From Nocardia exalbida NBRC 100660 (GTDB taxonomy: Bacteria; Actinomycetota; Actinomycetes; Mycobacteriales; Mycobacteriaceae): a stretch of DNA of 64,000 nucleotides. The notes under the pieces are model-generated. The model made no database searches. It had not been told where the DNA came from and was given only the letters and a program-made list of their open reading frames with translations. This document shows, piece by piece, positions 54,670 through 63,811 of this stretch. Each line of letters opens with the position of its first letter. Positions within the stretch are counted from its first letter, which is position 1. The stretch spans positions 62,001 through 126,000 of the forward strand of contig NZ_BAFZ01000007.1 in NCBI RefSeq assembly GCF_000308575.1, read 5' to 3'. The position numbers and the translations under genes were made by a program.

Positions 54670-56820
54670 GTGACCATCGCCACCACTGACGAGCATAAAG
54701 CCGTTCAGGAGTCGATGCGCGGATGGGCGGCGTCGGTCCGTCCAATTGCAACAATGCGGACCGGCGCGGCGGACTTCTGGCGTGCCTACTGGCCCGCGCT
54801 GGCCGACATCGGGATCTTCCGGGTCGCGGTGGCCGAGGACGCGGGCGGTGCGGGCGGGTCGGTATCCGATCTGGCCGTGCTGGTGGAGCAGGCGGCCCAC
54901 GACCTGGTCGGCGGCCCCGTGCTCGCAACGGCTCTGGCCAATCTGATCACCGCGGGCCGGCTCGACGAGGACCTGCCCTGCGGGGTCGCGCTCGACTTCG
55001 TCGTCGGTTCGACGGTGAGCGTACCCGCCGCAAGCGACGGCGTGTTGCTCACGGGTACCTGGGATTCCGTGCTCGGCGCCGCCCCCGGCACCGCCGTACT
55101 GTTGCCGATCGATCAGCCGCAGGGGCAGCGGTGGTGCCTGGTCCGGCCCGATGCCGCCGGCCTGCGCGTGGAGGCGCTCGCGCCGCTGGATCCGAGCACG
55201 CCGCTGGCCCGGGTGCACTGCGCCGATCTGCGCGTGCCCGCCGAACACGTGTTCGTCGCGCCGCACGCCGCCGGGGATCTGCTGGTCGCGCTGGTCGCCG
55301 CCGAACTGTCCGGCCTGGCGGGCTGGTGCCTGGAGACCGCGGTCGAGTACGCCAAGGTGCGCGAGCAGTTCGGCCGCAAGATCGGTTCGTTCCAGGCGGT
55401 CAAGCACATCTGCGCCTGGATGCTGTGCCGCGCCGAACTCATCCGCGCCGTAGCGGCCGACGCCGCGGCCGCCGTGGACGACGGCGGCGCCGAGCTGCCG
55501 ATCGCCGCCGCCATCGCGGCCGCGATCGCCCTGGACGCCGCGGTCGAGACCGCCAAGGACTGCATCCAGGTGCTCGGCGGCATCGGCTTCACCTGGGAGC
55601 ACGACGCGCACCTGTACCTGCGCCGGGCGACGGCGCTGCGGCAACTGCTCGGCGGCTCGGCGCGCTGGCGGGCCCGGGTCACCGAGCTGACCCGTCAGGG
55701 CCTGCGGCGCACCACCGGGGCGGACCGGGTCTTCGCCGAGGAGGGCGTGGCCGTGGACGGCGACAGTGCGCAGGAGCTGGCCGCCGAAGTCGCGCGGATC
55801 GCCGCACTGCCCGCAGATCGGCAGCGCGACGCATTGGTCGAGGCGGGTCTGGTCATGCCGCATTGGCCGCGGCCGTATGGACGCGCCGCGGACCCGATGA
55901 CCGGTCTGGTGATCTCCGAGGAGCTGCGCCGCGCCGGGCTCACCGCGCCGGATCTGACCATCGGCGGCTGGGCGATTCCGACGCTGTTGCAACACGGGAC
56001 CCCGGAGCAGATCGACCGCTTCGCCTGGCCGACCTTGCGCGGCGAGGTGGTCTGGTGCCAGCTGTTCAGCGAACCCGAAGCGGGCTCCGATCTGGCGGCG
56101 TTGCGCACCACCGCGAAGAAGGCGGACGGCGGCTGGGTGCTGCGCGGCCAAAAGGTGTGGACCTCGCTGGGGGACAAGGCGAATTGGGCCATCTGCTTGG
56201 CGCGCACCGATCCGGATGCGCCCAAACACCGTGGCATCACGTACTTCTTGGTCGACATGCACAGCGCCGGACTGGAGGTTCGGCCGCTGGTGCAGATCAC
56301 CGGGGAGGCGCGTTTCAGTGAGGTGTTCCTCGACGACGTGTTCGTGCCCGATGATTGCGTGGTCGGCGCCTTGAACAATGGATGGAAAATAGCCCGTTCC
56401 ACCTTGGCGACCGAGCGGGTCGCCATGGGTGGAAACGGAATCGGTCCGGTGCTCGAAGAGCTGATCGCGAAATCGCCCGCCACCGGCCCCGGTGCCGAAA
56501 TGGTTAACGACCGGCTCGGCGGATTCGTCGCCGAAGCCGTCGCCGGGCTTCTGCTCGAGCAACGCGCCGCAGTGAAGTTGCTGGTGGGGGGTGACCCCGG
56601 TGCGCAAAGTAGTGTTCGCAAATTGGTCGGGGTGCGCCACCGCCAAGCGGTCGCGGAATTCGCTGTCGAGACGACAGGGCCTTCCGGCGCGCAGGATTCC
56701 GAAGCAGCGAAGGAATTCCTGCTCACACGCTGTCTATCGATCGCTGGTGGAACCGAGCAGATCTTGCTCACCGTGGCTGGTGAGCGGATTCTCGGGCTGC
56801 CTCGCGACGTGAACAGCTAG
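54670..56820 (+). CDS. fadE34: Acyl-CoA dehydrogenase FadE34 (ChsE3), fused two-domain type
   Basis: 716 aa, twice the usual acyl-CoA dehydrogenase length, formed of two ACAD domains (about 1-345 and 370-716). First half: REQFGRKIGSFQAVKHICAW, QVLGGIGFTWEHDAHLY. Second half: QLFSEPEAGSDLAALRT, RGQKVWTSLG, AGGTEQILLT. FadE34 dehydrogenates the C5 side chain of 3-oxo-chol-4-en-24-oyl-CoA. GTG at 54670 opens the operon directly behind the KstR site. Confidence 0.9.
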   Translation: MTIATTDEHKAVQESMRGWAASVRPIATMRTGAADFWRAYWPALADIGIFRVAVAEDAGGAGGSVSDLAVLVEQAAHDLVGGPVLATALANLITAGRLDEDLPCGVALDFVVGSTVSVPAASDGVLLTGTWDSVLGAAPGTAVLLPIDQPQGQRWCLVRPDAAGLRVEALAPLDPSTPLARVHCADLRVPAEHVFVAPHAAGDLLVALVAAELSGLAGWCLETAVEYAKVREQFGRKIGSFQAVKHICAWMLCRAELIRAVAADAAAAVDDGGAELPIAAAIAAAIALDAAVETAKDCIQVLGGIGFTWEHDAHLYLRRATALRQLLGGSARWRARVTELTRQGLRRTTGADRVFAEEGVAVDGDSAQELAAEVARIAALPADRQRDALVEAGLVMPHWPRPYGRAADPMTGLVISEELRRAGLTAPDLTIGGWAIPTLLQHGTPEQIDRFAWPTLRGEVVWCQLFSEPEAGSDLAALRTTAKKADGGWVLRGQKVWTSLGDKANWAICLARTDPDAPKHRGITYFLVDMHSAGLEVRPLVQITGEARFSEVFLDDVFVPDDCVVGALNNGWKIARSTLATERVAMGGNGIGPVLEELIAKSPATGPGAEMVNDRLGGFVAEAVAGLLLEQRAAVKLLVGGDPGAQSSVRKLVGVRHRQAVAEFAVETTGPSGAQDSEAAKEFLLTRCLSIAGGTEQILLTVAGERILGLPRDVNS

Positions 56821-56842
56821 TCGCCGACAACCGGGAGAAAAC

Positions 56843-57907
56843 GTGGATTTCACCAGGGACGAGGGCCAGGACGCGGTGGCCGAGGTCGTCGTGAGTTTGC
56901 TGGAGCGGGAAACCGCTCGCGATATGGAACTGTGGCCGAAATTGGTCGACTCCGGACTGCTTGTCGTCGCGGTACCGGAGCGGCACGGCGGTGACGGCAT
57001 GGGGCTGCTCGAGGTGGCGGCTCTGCTGACCGAGCTGGCGACGGACGCGGTCGCGGTACCCGCCCTACCGACGCTGGGCTTCGGCGTGCTGCCGCTGGTG
57101 GCGAGCGCGCCGGAGAGCGTCGGGGCGCGGGTGCTGCCCGACATCGCCAAGGGAACGGTGGTCACCGCAGCGCTGAGCGAAGCCGCGGCGCCTTTCACCG
57201 TCGAACCGAAGACCATCGCGGTCACCAGCGGGAACACCGTGCGCATCAGCGGGCGCAAGGTTGCCGTGCCCTACGCCGAGCAGGCGAGCTGGCTGCTCGT
57301 GCCGACCGATTCCGGGATCGCCCTCGTCGACGCGCAGGCCGAAGGCCTCACGCTGACGCCGACTCCCGTCTCCGGCGGCATCCCCGAATACACCGTGCAG
57401 CTGGACCGGGTGGAGGTACCCGCCGAACAGTTGTGGCCGAACGGCCTCGCCGAACTGCACCGGTTGGCGCTCGCTTCCATCGGCTCGGTGGCTGATGGGT
57501 TGCTCAAGGGGGCGATCACGCTCACCGCGGAACATCTGCGGACACGTCACCAGTTCGGCAGGCCGCTGGCCGAGTTCCAAGCGGTGGCCCAGCAGATCGC
57601 GGATCTGTACGTCGTCTCGAGGACCCTGCACGTCGCCGCGGTCTCGGCGAACTGGGCGCTCGCACAGGACGACACGAGCCGGGAACACCGCGAGCGCACC
57701 GACGACGACCTGGCGGTCTTGGCCTACACCATCGCCGAACAACTGCCCGCGGCCATGCAGAAGTGCCATCACCTGCACGGCGGCCTCGGCGTGGACGTGA
57801 CCCACCCGATGCACCGCTACTACTCACAAGCCAAGGACATCGCCCGCTGGCTGGGCGGCGCGTCGCTGCGGCTCGATCGATTGGGGGCCGGATGTTCATC
57901 GACCTGA
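56843..57907 (+). CDS. fadE28: Acyl-CoA dehydrogenase FadE28 (ChsE1)
   Basis: 354 aa. FadE28 pairs with FadE29 as an alpha2beta2 dehydrogenase for the last three-carbon steroid side chain. Matching features: PERHGGDGMGLLEVAALLTE, HLRTRHQFGRPLAEFQAVAQ, CHHLHGGLGVDVTHPMHRYY and the ending LGAGCSST. GTG at 56843 (FTRDEGQDAV) with CCGGGAGA upstream. Overlaps fadE29 by 16 bp. Confidence 0.92.
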   Translation: MDFTRDEGQDAVAEVVVSLLERETARDMELWPKLVDSGLLVVAVPERHGGDGMGLLEVAALLTELATDAVAVPALPTLGFGVLPLVASAPESVGARVLPDIAKGTVVTAALSEAAAPFTVEPKTIAVTSGNTVRISGRKVAVPYAEQASWLLVPTDSGIALVDAQAEGLTLTPTPVSGGIPEYTVQLDRVEVPAEQLWPNGLAELHRLALASIGSVADGLLKGAITLTAEHLRTRHQFGRPLAEFQAVAQQIADLYVVSRTLHVAAVSANWALAQDDTSREHRERTDDDLAVLAYTIAEQLPAAMQKCHHLHGGLGVDVTHPMHRYYSQAKDIARWLGGASLRLDRLGAGCSST

Positions 57908-59052
57908 CCAGTGAGCAACGCCGGTTGCGCGACGAACTACGCAGCTACTTCGCCGATCTCGTGACTCCCGAGGAGGAGGCCGAGATGGCGGTGAACCGGC
58001 ACGGCGACGCCTACCGCGCCGTGGTGCGCCGGATGGGGCGCGACGGGTGGCTCGGCGTCGGCTGGCCCAAGGAATACGGTGGCCAGGGTTTCGGGCCGGT
58101 CGAGCAGCAGATCTTCTTCAACGAGGCGGTCCGGGCCGACGTCCCGCTGCCGCTGGTGACGCTGCTGACCGTCGGACCCACCTTGCAGCAGTTCGGCACG
58201 GACGAGCAGAAGCAGCGATTCCTGCCCGGGATCCTGTCCGGCGATATCCATTTCGCGATCGGCTACTCCGAGCCGGAGGCGGGCACCGACCTGGCCTCGC
58301 TGCGCACGTCGGCGGTGCGCGACGAGTCCGGGGACTGGATCGTCAACGGGCAGAAGATCTTCACCACGGGCGCGCACGAGGCCGACTTCGTCTGGCTGGC
58401 CTGCCGCACCGGTTCGACCGAGTCACGCCACCGGGGCATCACGATCCTGATCGTGGACACCACCGATCCCGGCTACTCGTGGACGCCCATCATCACCTGC
58501 GACGGCGCGCACCACACCAACGCGACCTATTTCGACAATGTGCGCGTCCCGGCGAACATGCTGGTCGGCGAGGAGAACCGGGGCTGGAAGCTGATCACGA
58601 CGCAGCTCAACCACGAGCGGGTGAGCCTGGGGCCGTCCGGCAAGATCGAGCAGCTCTACGACCGGGTGCGCGACTGGGCGCAACCGCGCGGCGTGCTCGC
58701 CGAACCGGACGTGCGGCGCGCGCTCGGCCGCATCCACGCCATGGTGCGGCTGAACGAACTGCTGAACTGGCAGGTGGCCGCGACGGTGGATGGTGATCAG
58801 GCCCAGGTGATCGCCGACGCGTCCGCCACCAAGATCTACTCCACCGAATCGCTCCAGGAGGCGGGCAGGCTCGCCGAGGAGATCATCGGCCGCTACGGCG
58901 ACCCGGCCGACCCGGCCACCGGCGAACTGCTGACCTGGCTGGACCGCAGGACCAAGCAGAACCTGGTGGTCACCTTCGGGGGTGGCGTCAACGAGGTGAT
59001 GCGCGAACTGGTCGCCTCGTCCGGACTGCGGTTGCCGCGAGTACCCCGATAA
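57892..59052 (+). CDS. fadE29: Acyl-CoA dehydrogenase FadE29 (ChsE2)
   Basis: 386-aa partner of FadE28. GYSEPEAGTDLASLRT, NGQKIFTTGAHEADF, VGEENRGWKLITTQLNHERV and the end VNEVMRELVASSGLRLPRVP. ATG at 57892 lies inside fadE28 and has GGGGG just before it, giving translational coupling expected of subunits made in equal amount. Confidence 0.93.
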   Translation: MFIDLTSEQRRLRDELRSYFADLVTPEEEAEMAVNRHGDAYRAVVRRMGRDGWLGVGWPKEYGGQGFGPVEQQIFFNEAVRADVPLPLVTLLTVGPTLQQFGTDEQKQRFLPGILSGDIHFAIGYSEPEAGTDLASLRTSAVRDESGDWIVNGQKIFTTGAHEADFVWLACRTGSTESRHRGITILIVDTTDPGYSWTPIITCDGAHHTNATYFDNVRVPANMLVGEENRGWKLITTQLNHERVSLGPSGKIEQLYDRVRDWAQPRGVLAEPDVRRALGRIHAMVRLNELLNWQVAATVDGDQAQVIADASATKIYSTESLQEAGRLAEEIIGRYGDPADPATGELLTWLDRRTKQNLVVTFGGGVNEVMRELVASSGLRLPRVPR

Positions 59053-59070
59053 CGAGTGAAGGAGCCGCGC

Positions 59071-60006
59071 GTGCCGGAAACCACTACTCCGGAAGCGATC
59101 ACCGCCGCAGCCGAGGCCATTCGGGCGGCGGGTGAGTGCGCGCCCCGTTTCGGGCGTGATCCGGTGAACCAGCCGATGATCAACAACTGGGTCGAGGCGC
59201 TCGGCGACGCCAATCCGATCTATGTCGACGAGCAGGCGGCGCGTGCGGCGGGGCATCCCGGCGTCGTCGCGCCGCCCGCCATGGCCCAGGTGTGGACCAT
59301 GTTCGGGCTCAACGGTTCCCGCCCCGCCGACGACCCGATGGGCGCGGCCACCGAGCTGCTCGACGCGGCGGGTTACACCTCCGTGGTCGCCACGGATTGT
59401 CAGCAGACCTACCACCGCTACCTCGAAGTCGGCGAGCAGGTCTCGGTCACCAGCACGCTGTCGGATATCCGCGGTCCGAAGCGCACCGCGCTGGGCGAGG
59501 GATGGTTCGTCACCTTCCGGACCAGTTGGCGGGTCGGTGATGAGGTGGTCGCCGAGATGCTGTTCCGGCTGCTGAAATTCGCCCCCGGCACCGCGGCGCC
59601 GAAACCCGCCGCGGGTGAGCGGGTCAAGCCGCTGGTCTCCTGGGACACCGAATTCTTCTGGGAGGGAACGAAAGCGGGCGAGCTGCGCATCCAGCGGCTG
59701 CCGGACGGATCATTGCGGCATCCGCCCATTCCGGCCATCTGGCAGGACAAGTCGAAGCCGACCGACTACGTCGTCGCCTCCGGGCGCGGCACCGTGTTCA
59801 GTTACGTCGTGCACCACGCGCCGAAGGTGCCGGGGCGGCAGCTGCCGTTCGTGGTGGCGCTGGTCGAATTGGAGGAAGGCGTGCGCATGCTCGGTGAACT
59901 GCGCGGCATCGACCCCGCCGAGGTGCGGGTCGGCCTGCCGGTCGAGGTGGGCTTCGAGAAGCTCGACGACGAGGCGAGCCTGCCGGTCTGGCAGGTGGTC
60001 TCATGA
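59071..60006 (+). CDS. chsH2: Steroid enoyl-CoA hydratase subunit ChsH2 (MaoC-DUF35)
   Basis: 311 aa. N-terminal MaoC-like hot-dog domain (about 1-180: NNWVEALGDANPIYVDEQAA, FRLLKFAPG) and C-terminal DUF35 OB-fold (about 195-311: TEFFWEGTKAGELRIQR). The DUF35 zinc ribbon lacks cysteines, as in known ChsH2. It forms ChsH1-ChsH2 hydratase and its DUF35 part complexes with Ltp2. GTG at 59071 is chosen: GGAG is 6 nt upstream; GTG 59056 is an alternative. Confidence 0.92.
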   Translation: MPETTTPEAITAAAEAIRAAGECAPRFGRDPVNQPMINNWVEALGDANPIYVDEQAARAAGHPGVVAPPAMAQVWTMFGLNGSRPADDPMGAATELLDAAGYTSVVATDCQQTYHRYLEVGEQVSVTSTLSDIRGPKRTALGEGWFVTFRTSWRVGDEVVAEMLFRLLKFAPGTAAPKPAAGERVKPLVSWDTEFFWEGTKAGELRIQRLPDGSLRHPPIPAIWQDKSKPTDYVVASGRGTVFSYVVHHAPKVPGRQLPFVVALVELEEGVRMLGELRGIDPAEVRVGLPVEVGFEKLDDEASLPVWQVVS

Positions 60007-60422
60007 CCGCCGCCGTGGCACCGGACGCCGTGCGCGTCGGCACGGTGCTGCCCGAGTTGGTGATCCACGCCGACCCGACGTTCGTGATCAGCACCGCCTT
60101 GGCCACCAGGGACTTCCAGGACGTGCACCACGACCGGGACAAGGCTGTCGCTCGCGGCTCGAAGGACATCTTCGTCAACATCCTGACCGACACCGGTTTG
60201 GTGCAGCGTTTCGTCACCGACTGGGCGGGCCCGCGCGCCGTCGTCAAGTCGATCGCGCTGCGCCTGGGCGTGCCGTTGTACGCCGGGGACACGCTGACGC
60301 TCACCGGCACGGTGACCGCGCTGGAGGGCGACGACATCCACATCGACGTGGTCGGCAAGGACAGTCTCGGCGACCACATCACGGCCACGGCCGTCATCGC
60401 GTTGCGGAGGGCCGATGTCTGA
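60003..60422 (+). CDS. chsH1: Steroid enoyl-CoA hydratase subunit ChsH1 (MaoC-like)
   Basis: 139-aa hot-dog subunit with the catalytic Asp/His in ALATRDFQDVHHDRDKA and SKDIFVNILTDTGLVQRF. Hydrates the unsaturated three-carbon side chain together with ChsH2. ATG overlaps chsH2 by ATGA; ltp2 overlaps its end by 8 bp. Confidence 0.92.
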   Translation: MTAAVAPDAVRVGTVLPELVIHADPTFVISTALATRDFQDVHHDRDKAVARGSKDIFVNILTDTGLVQRFVTDWAGPRAVVKSIALRLGVPLYAGDTLTLTGTVTALEGDDIHIDVVGKDSLGDHITATAVIALRRADV

Positions 60423-61593
60423 GCAGAGCATTTCCGGCCGCGCCGCCATCGTCGGCATCGGGGCCACCGACTTCTCCAAGGACTCCGGCCGCAGTGAACT
60501 GCGCCTGGCCGCCGAGGCGGTCACCGCCGCGCTGGCCGACGCGGGCCTGACGCCCGCCGACGTGGACGGCCTGACCACGTTCACCATGGACACCAACACC
60601 CAGGCCGCCGTCGCCAGGGCGGTCGGCATTCCGCAGCTGAAGTTCTTCAGCCACATCGGCTACGGCGGCGGCGCGGCCTGCGCCACCATCCAGCAGGCCG
60701 CCATGGCGGTGGCCACCGGAATCGCCGATGTGGTGGTGGCCTATCGGGCGTTCAACGAGCGGTCGGTGTCGCGCTTCGGGCAGTTCTCCACGGCGCTGGC
60801 CACCGCGCCCACCTCGTCGGGCATCGACGCGGGGTGGTCCTACCCGCAGGGGCTCGGCACGCCGGCCGCGCAGGTCGCGATGGTCGCCCGGCGCTACATG
60901 CACGTCTACGGGGCCACCAGCGAGGACTTCGGCCGAGTGGCCGTGGCCGACCGCAAGCATGCCGCGGTGAACCCGGCCGCCTTCTTCTACGGCAAGCCGA
61001 TCACGCTGGAGGAGCACCAGAATTCCCGCTGGATCGCCGAGCCACTGCATCTGCTGGACTGCTGCCAGGAGTCCGACGGCGGCGTCGCGATCGTGGTCAC
61101 CAGCGCCGAGCGGGCGCGCGATCTGCCGCAGCGTCCGGCCGTGATCGCCGCTGCCGCCCAGGGGTCTGGAGCCGACCAATACGTGATGACCAGCTACTAC
61201 CGCGACGCCATGACCGGTCTTCCGGAGATGGGTCTGGTCGGTGACCAGCTGTGGGCGCAGAGCGGATTGCGCCCGGAGGACATGCAGGCCGCGATCCTCT
61301 ACGACCACTTCACCCCGTTCGTCCTCATGCAGCTGGAGGAGCTCGGGTTCTGCGGACGGGGCGAGGCGAGGGACTTCATCGCGGGCGGCGCCATCGAGGC
61401 AGGCGGCCGCCTGCCGCTCAACACCCACGGTGGCCAGCTCGGCGAGGCGTACATCCACGGTATGAACGGCATCGCCGAGGCCGTGCGCCAGATTCGCGGC
61501 ACCTCGGTCAACCCGGTCTCCGACCTGACCAACATCGTGGTCACCGCGGGCACCGGCGTCCCCACCTCCGGCCTGGTCCTCACCACCGGCTGA
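60415..61593 (+). CDS. ltp2: Lipid-transfer-type aldolase Ltp2
   Basis: 392-aa thiolase-fold protein that, with the ChsH2 DUF35 domain, cleaves the hydroxylated side-chain CoA to release propionyl-CoA and an androstenedione-type ring. Seen: GRAAIVGIGATDFSKDSGRS, GYGGGAACATIQQA, LLDCCQESDGGVAIVV and LNTHGGQLGEAYIHGMNG. Last gene of the operon, followed by a hairpin. Confidence 0.93.
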   Translation: MSEQSISGRAAIVGIGATDFSKDSGRSELRLAAEAVTAALADAGLTPADVDGLTTFTMDTNTQAAVARAVGIPQLKFFSHIGYGGGAACATIQQAAMAVATGIADVVVAYRAFNERSVSRFGQFSTALATAPTSSGIDAGWSYPQGLGTPAAQVAMVARRYMHVYGATSEDFGRVAVADRKHAAVNPAAFFYGKPITLEEHQNSRWIAEPLHLLDCCQESDGGVAIVVTSAERARDLPQRPAVIAAAAQGSGADQYVMTSYYRDAMTGLPEMGLVGDQLWAQSGLRPEDMQAAILYDHFTPFVLMQLEELGFCGRGEARDFIAGGAIEAGGRLPLNTHGGQLGEAYIHGMNGIAEAVRQIRGTSVNPVSDLTNIVVTAGTGVPTSGLVLTTG

Positions 61594-61620
61594 TCCTCGG
61601 CTTCGCGTACTCGGGTCTCG

Positions 61621-61647
61621 CTTCGCACCCGCTACGCGGGTGCGAAG
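61621..61647. terminator. Terminator-like hairpin after ltp2
   Basis: 12-bp perfect stem, CTTCGCACCCGC / GCGGGTGCGAAG, with a TAC loop, 28 bp past the ltp2 stop. The preceding 13-mer GGTCTCGCTTCGC (61614-61626) also occurs at 38334-38346, so it may belong to a small repeat family. Confidence 0.65.
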
Positions 61648-61684
61648 TGCTGACCGGTGTCGGTACGGCCTCGGGTGAATCGCG

Positions 61685-62143
61685 GTGGCGCGTAGGTTGG
61701 GGCCGGTGGTGGTCCGGCATGTAGTGGACGTGCATGTGCTGTTGCTGCGCGACGCGGAGTTGTTGCTGAGCAGGCGGCGCAGCGCGGACGAATTCGACGG
61801 GTTGTGGCACCTGCCCGCCGGGAAGTTGGAGGCGGGGGAGTCCGCGCTCGCCGCTGCGGTCCGCGAGGCGGGCGAGGAGGTCGGCGTGCTGATCGACCCG
61901 GCGGATCTGCGGCACGTCCATTCCGCGCATGTCGTCGACATCGGGCGCGAAGCCCGGATCGGGTTGTTCTTCGAGACTCGCCGCTGGGCGGGTGAGCCGG
62001 TCAACCGCGAGCCCGACAAGTCCTACGAGCTGCGGTGGTTCCCGCTCGCGAAGCTGCCGGAGGATCTCATCCCGTATCCGGCCGCCGGTATCCGCGGCTA
62101 CCTCACCGGCGAGACCTACAGTCAGCGGGGCTGGCCGCGCTGA
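61685..62143 (+). CDS. Nudix hydrolase
   Basis: 152 aa. The Nudix box is complete: GKLEAGESALAAAVREAGEE with VGV following. HLPAGKLE precedes it. The likely start is GTG 61685; GTGs at 61706 or 61709 are possible. Substrate (a nucleoside diphosphate derivative) is unknown. Confidence 0.9.
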   Translation: MARRLGPVVVRHVVDVHVLLLRDAELLLSRRRSADEFDGLWHLPAGKLEAGESALAAAVREAGEEVGVLIDPADLRHVHSAHVVDIGREARIGLFFETRRWAGEPVNREPDKSYELRWFPLAKLPEDLIPYPAAGIRGYLTGETYSQRGWPR

Positions 62144-62153
62144 GCGGCGGCGG

Positions 62154-62732
62154 TCACGCGCTCAGGTGCGCGGCGAGGATGCGGGCGAGCTGCCGCACGC
62201 TTTCCGGTGTGTCCGGGCGCAGGGCGGTGCGGTTGCCCGCGAAGCGGTCGAAGACGGCTCCCTCGACGACGGCGACGAAGTCGTCCGCCCGGCTGTCCGG
62301 GTCGTCCGCACCTATCGCGCGGAAGAGGTCTCGGGCCCGGTCGGTGGAGAACAGGCTGCGTACGAGCCGGGGATGCAGGTCGCGATCGTCCAGCAAATCG
62401 ATGAGCAGAGCGTGCCGGGCGATCAGGTGCGCGCGCCGTTCGGCCAGTAGCCGGTCCAGCCAGGTGGCGATGGCCACGGCGATCGATTCCGGCGCCACAG
62501 CGCCGGTCGGCGCGAGCGCGGCGGCGGTGAAATCGTCGCGGGATCGGGTGGTGATCCGATCCACGATGGCCTCGATGAGCGCGCGTTTGCTGCGGAAGTA
62601 GTAGGAAGCCGATCCGGCGGGCAGGCCCAGCTCCGTGTCCAGCGCGCGGTGCGTGAGCGCGCGCAGGCCCCTCGCCGCGATCAGTTCGATAGCCGTGTCG
62701 ACGAGGAGCGCGCGCCGGTCGCCTGTGGACAT
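62154..62732 (-). CDS. TetR-family transcriptional regulator
   Basis: 192 aa. HTH about 18-60: LTHRALDTELGLPAGSASYY FRSKR. ATG at 62732 has AGGAAGGG 5 nt upstream and is preferred to GTG 62738. It diverges from the zapE-type gene, and a 30-bp perfect palindrome lies between them. Ligand unknown. Confidence 0.9.
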   Translation of the reverse strand: MSTGDRRALLVDTAIELIAARGLRALTHRALDTELGLPAGSASYYFRSKRALIEAIVDRITTRSRDDFTAAALAPTGAVAPESIAVAIATWLDRLLAERRAHLIARHALLIDLLDDRDLHPRLVRSLFSTDRARDLFRAIGADDPDSRADDFVAVVEGAVFDRFAGNRTALRPDTPESVRQLARILAAHLSA

Positions 62733-62757
62733 GATCACCCTTCCTGCCGCGGAGCGG

Positions 62758-62787
62758 CCTGGTCCTCTACAAATGTAGAGGACCAGG
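62758..62787. promoter_or_regulatory. 30-bp perfect palindrome (TetR operator) between tetR and zapE
   Basis: Arms of 14 bp (62758-62771 and 62774-62787) around AA. The centre TACAAATGTA offers a -10-like hexamer in both directions, and the right end overlaps the zapE ribosome site AGGAGG (62785-62790). Binding by the TetR protein would silence both genes. Confidence 0.8.
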
Positions 62788-62794
62788 AGGTGTC

Positions 62795-63811
62795 ATGGAA
62801 CCCGAGATCATCCAGTGGGATTCCGATCAGGCGCGGGCGGCGGCGCGGTTGCGCGAACTTTTGGATCGGCGCGGACGGCCGGTCCGGCGCCGCCGCGGCG
62901 TCTATCTCCACGGCAGACCCGGTCGCGGCAAGACCATGCTGATGAATCGGTTCTTCGCCGAGGTCGCCTCGGAACGTAAGCGGCGCTATCACTTTCACCA
63001 GTTCTTCGCCGGTCTGCACGCCGCGGCGCACGCGTCCGGCTCGATCGACGCCGCGGTGGACGCGCTGCTCGGCGATGCGTCGCTGGTCTGCTTCGACGAA
63101 TTCCACGTGCACGACATCGGTGACGCGATGCTGATCGCGCGACTGCTCGACGCGCTGTTCGCCCGCCGGATCGCACTGGTGGTGACCTCGAACTATCCGC
63201 CGGGTGAGCTGTTGCCGAATCCGCTGTTCCACGACCGGTTCGTGCCGACGATCGAGCGGATTCTCGCGAGCATGGACGTGGTGGCCGTCGACGGCGCGAT
63301 CGACTATCGCTGCTTGGGCTCCCGTGGTTCCCGGACCGGATTCGCCGCCGGTCGATATCTCGTGGACCCGGCGGCCCGGAAGACGCTGTCGGCGGCGACC
63401 ACCGGCGTCTGGAAACGCGATGCGGCACAACGCGTCGACGAATCACCGGTCGAGATTTCCATCGGCACGCGGAGATTGCGCGCCATTGCCGTAGACGGCG
63501 GCGCTCTCGTCATCGACTTCGCCGAATTGTGCGGTGTCCCAACATCCGCGGCGGATTATGTGGCGCTGGCCCAACGATTTCCGCACTGGGAAATACGAGA
63601 TGTGCCCCCGCTGAGCGAAGTTCCGCCCGCCTGGTCGATGCGTTTCGTGAACCTCATCGATGTTCTCTACGACACCGATCGCGAACTCGTCGTCGTCGCG
63701 TCTTCGGTGCTCGATGAGCTGGTGCGGGACGTCCGGGAAGTGCCGGATATCTCACGTTTGGCGAGCCGACTTTGTGAATTGTCCCAGTCCTCGACCGAAA
63801 TCGCCCGGTAG
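62795..63811 (+). CDS. zapE: AFG1/ZapE-family ATPase
   Basis: 338-aa P-loop ATPase. Walker A HGRPGRGKTMLMNRF near 42; Walker B SLVCFDEFHVHD near 97; sensor VVTSNYPPGELLPNPLFHDR; GVWKRDA later. The AFG1 family includes bacterial ZapE, which destabilises FtsZ polymers, and a mitochondrial protease-adaptor. ATG at 62795 with AGGAGG 4 nt upstream. Controlled by the shared palindrome with the divergent TetR gene, unusual for a housekeeping ATPase. Confidence 0.88.
   Translation: MEPEIIQWDSDQARAAARLRELLDRRGRPVRRRRGVYLHGRPGRGKTMLMNRFFAEVASERKRRYHFHQFFAGLHAAAHASGSIDAAVDALLGDASLVCFDEFHVHDIGDAMLIARLLDALFARRIALVVTSNYPPGELLPNPLFHDRFVPTIERILASMDVVAVDGAIDYRCLGSRGSRTGFAAGRYLVDPAARKTLSAATTGVWKRDAAQRVDESPVEISIGTRRLRAIAVDGGALVIDFAELCGVPTSAADYVALAQRFPHWEIRDVPPLSEVPPAWSMRFVNLIDVLYDTDRELVVVASSVLDELVRDVREVPDISRLASRLCELSQSSTEIAR

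Noticed and set aside
54526..56646. N-terminal extension of the kstR frame running antisense through fadE34
   Set aside because: kstR has a clear ATG with ribosome site at 54525; the extension is a shadow of fadE34.
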